Assembly (NCBI GenBank): GCA_903772945.1
Contig: CAICTM010000210.1
Span: 1 to 64,000 of the forward strand
Length of the DNA: 64,000 nt
Reading direction: 5' to 3'
Source of the DNA: Seminavis robusta
Lineage: Eukaryota; Bacillariophyta; Bacillariophyceae; Naviculales; Naviculaceae
Shown: one piece after another, positions 61,301 to 64,000 of the stretch
Layout: the number at the start of each line of letters is the position of its first letter
Numbering within the stretch: the first letter of the stretch is position 1
Translations under genes and position numbers: made by a program
Notes under the pieces: generated by a model
Told to the model about the DNA's origin: nothing
The model's database searches: none
Seen by the model: the letters and a program-made list of their open reading frames with translations, nothing else

Positions 61301-64000
61301 GACCGGAACCTGCTCTCTAGGTTGGTTGCGTGACCAATCCCATCCTGGAGCATCTTCACTTGGAACGGATCCTTCCCGTGGGAGACTGTCCGGGCTGCCT
61401 GGGATTCCTGGGCCATCAAACGGGCCACCTCCTTCTGGAGCGGTGACCTCATCCCTTGGGATATTCCTTGACCAATCCCAGCCTGGTGTCTCTGGGTGTT
61501 CGCCGCTTCCGTCTCTTGGCAAAGAACTGGGGCCAGCTGGTCCAACCGGACCTTCAGGGCTAACTGGTTCTGGACCGTCTGCTCCCTCTGGAGGTTGCCC
61601 CCTACTCCAGTCAACGCCTGGTCCATCTGGTTCAACTGTGCTTCCGTCCCGTGGAATGGACCCAGGTCCACCCAGACCAGGCCCATCAAAAGGACCAACT
61701 GGAGCAAGACCACCAAGTTTCTCTCTGGGGACATTCCTTGACCAATCCCAACCGGAATCAGGCTCATCTTCGCCAGATGGTTGGCGTGGTCTCGAATCTG
61801 GTCCTCCAGGTCCTGCTGGTTCACTCATTGGAACTGGCTCAGGGCCTTCAACCTTGTCCCGGGGTCTGGGTCTGGACCAGTCAACACCAGGTCCATCTTC
61901 ATCTTCTGGAGAACCATCCCGTGGAAGACTGCTTGGTGCTCCAGGTTGTGATGGCTCAGAGAATGGGGTAGTTCCAGGAACTGAAAGCAGCTCTCTAGGT
62001 TGGTTGCGCGACCAATCCCATCCAGGGGCATCTGGGTGGCTGCCAACTCCATCGCGTGGAGGTGACTCAGGACCACCAGGCATACCAGGACCATCAAATG
62101 GGCCTCCAGCTTCCGGTCCAGGAACTTGTTCCCCTGGAGCTCCACGTGCCCAGTCAGCACCAGGTTCTTCAGGCTGGTCAATGCCTTCACGAGGAAGGCT
62201 ATCAGGCCCACCTGGGACTCCGGGACCATCGAACGGGCCCCCAGCTTCAGGAGGAGAGACCCCATCCCTTGGAACGTTCCTTGACCAATCCCATCTGGGC
62301 TCTTCTTCTGGTCCAGGCTCTCCAGCTCTGGGTAAAGACTTTGGACCACCAGGTTCACCGGGCTCTCCAGAAACTTCAGAATCAGGGACTTGCAAGGCAT
62401 CCGTTGGTACATCACGAGACCAGTCCCACCCTGGCACATCTGGATGCTGACTCGTGCCCTCCCTGCGGATAGAGCCAGGACCTCCAAGGCCAGGGCCATC
62501 AAAAGGCCCAATTGGAGTCAATCCTCCGGCGTCCTCTCTTGGCTGGTTGCGAGACCAATCCCAGCCTGAGTCAGGCTCATCTTCACCAGATGGTTGGCGT
62601 GGTCTCGAATCCGGTCCTCCAGGTCCTGCTGGTTCACTCATTGGAACTGGCTCAGGGCCTTCAACCTTGTCCGGGGGTCTGGGTCTGGACCAGTCAACAC
62701 CAGGTCCATCTTCATCTCCTGGGGAACCATCCCTTGGAAGGCTGCTTGGTGCTCCTGGTTGAGCAGGCTCTTTCCTTGGAAGCATGTCTGGGCCAGGGAG
62801 CTGCTCTTTGGGTTTTCCTCTGGACCAATCCCACCCAGGTGCTTCTGGGTGCTCACCAGGTTTGGGCATCTTGCTTGGTCCACCTGGGATGCCAGGTCCA
62901 TCAAAGGGGCCAGTTGGCTCAGGGCCCGGCACTTGATCTCCTGGGGCACCCCGTGCCCAGTCAGCACCGGGTTCATCCGGCTGGTCAGTGCCTTCCTTGG
63001 GTCCTTTGCCAGGACCACCAGGGATACCGGGACCTTCAAAGGGACCACCAGCTTCTGGTCCAGGAACTTGTTCCTTTGGCGGTCCACGTGCCCAGTCTGC
63101 ACTGGGTTCTTCTTGTTGGTCAGTGCCTTCACGGGGTACTTGCCCTGGTCCGCCTGGTGCTTCCGGGCCGCCATATGGCTGTGTATCAGGAGTTGGCATT
63201 TGTGTTGGTGGGACTGCACGAGCCCAATCTGGGCCAGGTTCTTCTGTTGATTTGGGGGTTCCATCTCTTGGTTGCTGCTCTGGCCCTCCTGGGATGCCAG
63301 GACCATCAAAGGGTCCACCTGCCTCGGGTCCAGGAACTTGTTCCTTTGGAGGTCCACGTGCCCAGTCTGCACCAGGTTCATCAGGCTGGTCGATGCCTTC
63401 TCTTGGTGTTTGCCCTGGGCCACCTGGGATGCCTGGGCCATCAAAGGGCCCACCTGCCTCGGGTCCAGGAACTGCTTCCTTTGGAGGTCCGCGTGCCCAG
63501 TCAGCGCTAGGTTCATCAGGCTGGTCGATGCCTTCTCTTGGTGTCTGTGTTGGTCCACCAGGAGTTTCAGGTCCGCCATATGGCTGCGTATCAGGGGAAG
63601 CGACATCCTCCCTTGGCATGTTCCTTGTCCAGTCCCAGCCAGGTGCTCCTAGATCTTCAGCAGATAAATTACGAGGGATAGTTTCGGGCCCTCCTGGGAT
63701 TCCTGGACCATCAAATGGACCACTAGGTTCAGGTCCAGGGACCTCGTCTGTTGGTGGTCCTCGTTTCCAGTCCGCGCCAGGTTCTTCTGGCTGGTCAATG
63801 CCCTCTGTGGGTGCTTGGCCCGGCCCACCAGGGATTCCTGGACCATCAAATGGACCACTAGGTTCCGGTCCAGGTACATCATCTGTTGGTGGTCCTCGCT
63901 TCCAGTCGGCACCAGGTTCTTCTGGCTGGTCAAGGCCCTCTGTGGGTGCTTGGCCCGGTCCACCAGGGATTCCTGGACCATCAAATGGACCACCAGATTC
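58338..64000 (-). CDS. LRR transmembrane protein with giant Pro/Gly/Trp repeat region (5' end outside window)
   Basis: Exons: the large exon from beyond 64000 to 59395, then 59310-59239, 59158-59087, 59003-58929, 58849-58781, 58703-58629 and 58549-58338. All introns are GT-AG and split codons after base 1, each LRR exon being one repeat of 23-25 residues (for example LSDNLLEGTIPPDY, LGYNFFNSEIPP, LHLDGNQFQGPIPP). N-terminal to the repeats is the diatom LRR cap (RQRFAMAIMYCEFDGDNW, ECDWYTMIGVDPCG). A weakly hydrophobic stretch (VWSGLQAGLLGAVATAAAM) precedes it and may span the membrane; before this come acidic clusters and more than 1300 residues of repeats. The C-terminus has three Cys (ENFNTG...ACECCG). 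Orientation suggests N-terminal part inside, LRR outside, as for known diatom LRR proteins. No kinase is present. The frame is open to the window edge, so the start is missing. Confidence 0.85.
60130..64000 (-). repeat. Tandem Pro/Gly/Trp repeat array in the LRR protein
   Basis: Units of about 45-48 residues repeat throughout, extending past the window edge. Each unit carries a near-invariant Trp/Arg core (DWARGPP or WDWSRN), a PGPE element, a GPFDGPGIPGGP or EPSQPGAPSSLPR element and an Asp/Glu-rich spacer (GSPEDEDGPGVDWSR). Neighbours are often almost identical, and larger blocks of several units are repeated (compare 61200-61330 with 61860-61990 and 62690-62770), showing higher-order duplication. 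Towards the TM side the units shorten to forms around PGFDFSRSVPP. Confidence 0.9.

Noticed and set aside
60106-63993. Several long frames on both strands inside the repeat exon
   Set aside because: Produced by the tandem repeat being free of stops in other frames (Gly/Pro/Ser/Gln-rich shadows). Only the frame joined to the LRR exons has a coherent domain order.
1-64000. CRISPR arrays, rRNA genes, bacterial operons or riboswitches
   Set aside because: None seen. Repeats lack the regular repeat-spacer layout, and the gene structure is eukaryotic with spliceosomal introns.

Overview
The window looks like nuclear DNA of a photosynthetic stramenopile, almost certainly a diatom. Three gene products (43467-44012, 46717-48407, 50174-50939) begin with a signal peptide followed by a Phe at the predicted cleavage site, the bipartite leader of secondary plastids. 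Other support: a thioredoxin+PUB protein of the type linked to the symbiont-derived ERAD-like (SELMA) machinery, an EFL-type elongation factor, a TM-LRR protein with a diatom-style LRR cap, a relic resembling algal Ty1/copia elements, and short GT-AG introns of mostly 70-155 nt. The species cannot be fixed from sequence alone.

Layout: 1-470 copia-type relic running into a hypoxanthine/uracil-DNA glycosylase (to 1258). 1338-3593 (-) secreted protein with Kre9/Knh1-like beta-sandwich repeats, carrying two apparent 1-nt frameshifts. 4435-6252 MscS channel. 6568-7413 (-) multipass membrane protein. 9738-11366 LRR (RNI-like) protein. 12511-19209 giant coiled-coil protein of 2232 aa. 19762-21136 elongation factor EFL, split by one missing base. 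21419-23410 armadillo-like protein. 24083-25006 acidic protein. 25399-29899 a convergent two-gene block, probably a DNA transposon: a small unknown protein and a 1208-aa zinc-ribbon/DDE transposase-like protein. 30422-32845 thioredoxin-PUB-UBX-like protein. 33006-34112 (-) cell-surface protein. 35190-38774 a tandem pair of SDR genes with an L-rhamnose mutarotase relic between them. 39292-42915 SR-repeat protein. 43467-44012 (-) thylakoid-lumen Cys-rich protein. 44736-45608 (-) two-exon mitochondrial protein. 46717-48407 four-exon CYP38-type lumenal cyclophilin. 50174-50939 (-) three-exon plastid PDZ-like protein. 51636-52073 small acidic protein. 53498-56865 eight-exon metzincin metalloprotease with microexons around its zinc site. 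58338->64000 (-) LRR transmembrane protein whose N-terminal part is a large Pro/Gly/Trp tandem repeat running off the window.

This is ordinary nuclear gene space rather than an operon system. Shared themes are plastid and thylakoid maintenance (CYP38-like cyclophilin, PDZ-like protein, lumenal Cys protein, PUB-thioredoxin) and surface or secreted proteins (Kre9-like, 33006 gene, metalloprotease, LRR receptor). Intergenic DNA is rich in short palindromes built from GGTACC/TACCGGTA and CTAGCTAG words and in local duplications. At least three gene-breaking single-base indels fall in short homopolymers, so assembly error competes with pseudogenisation as the explanation.
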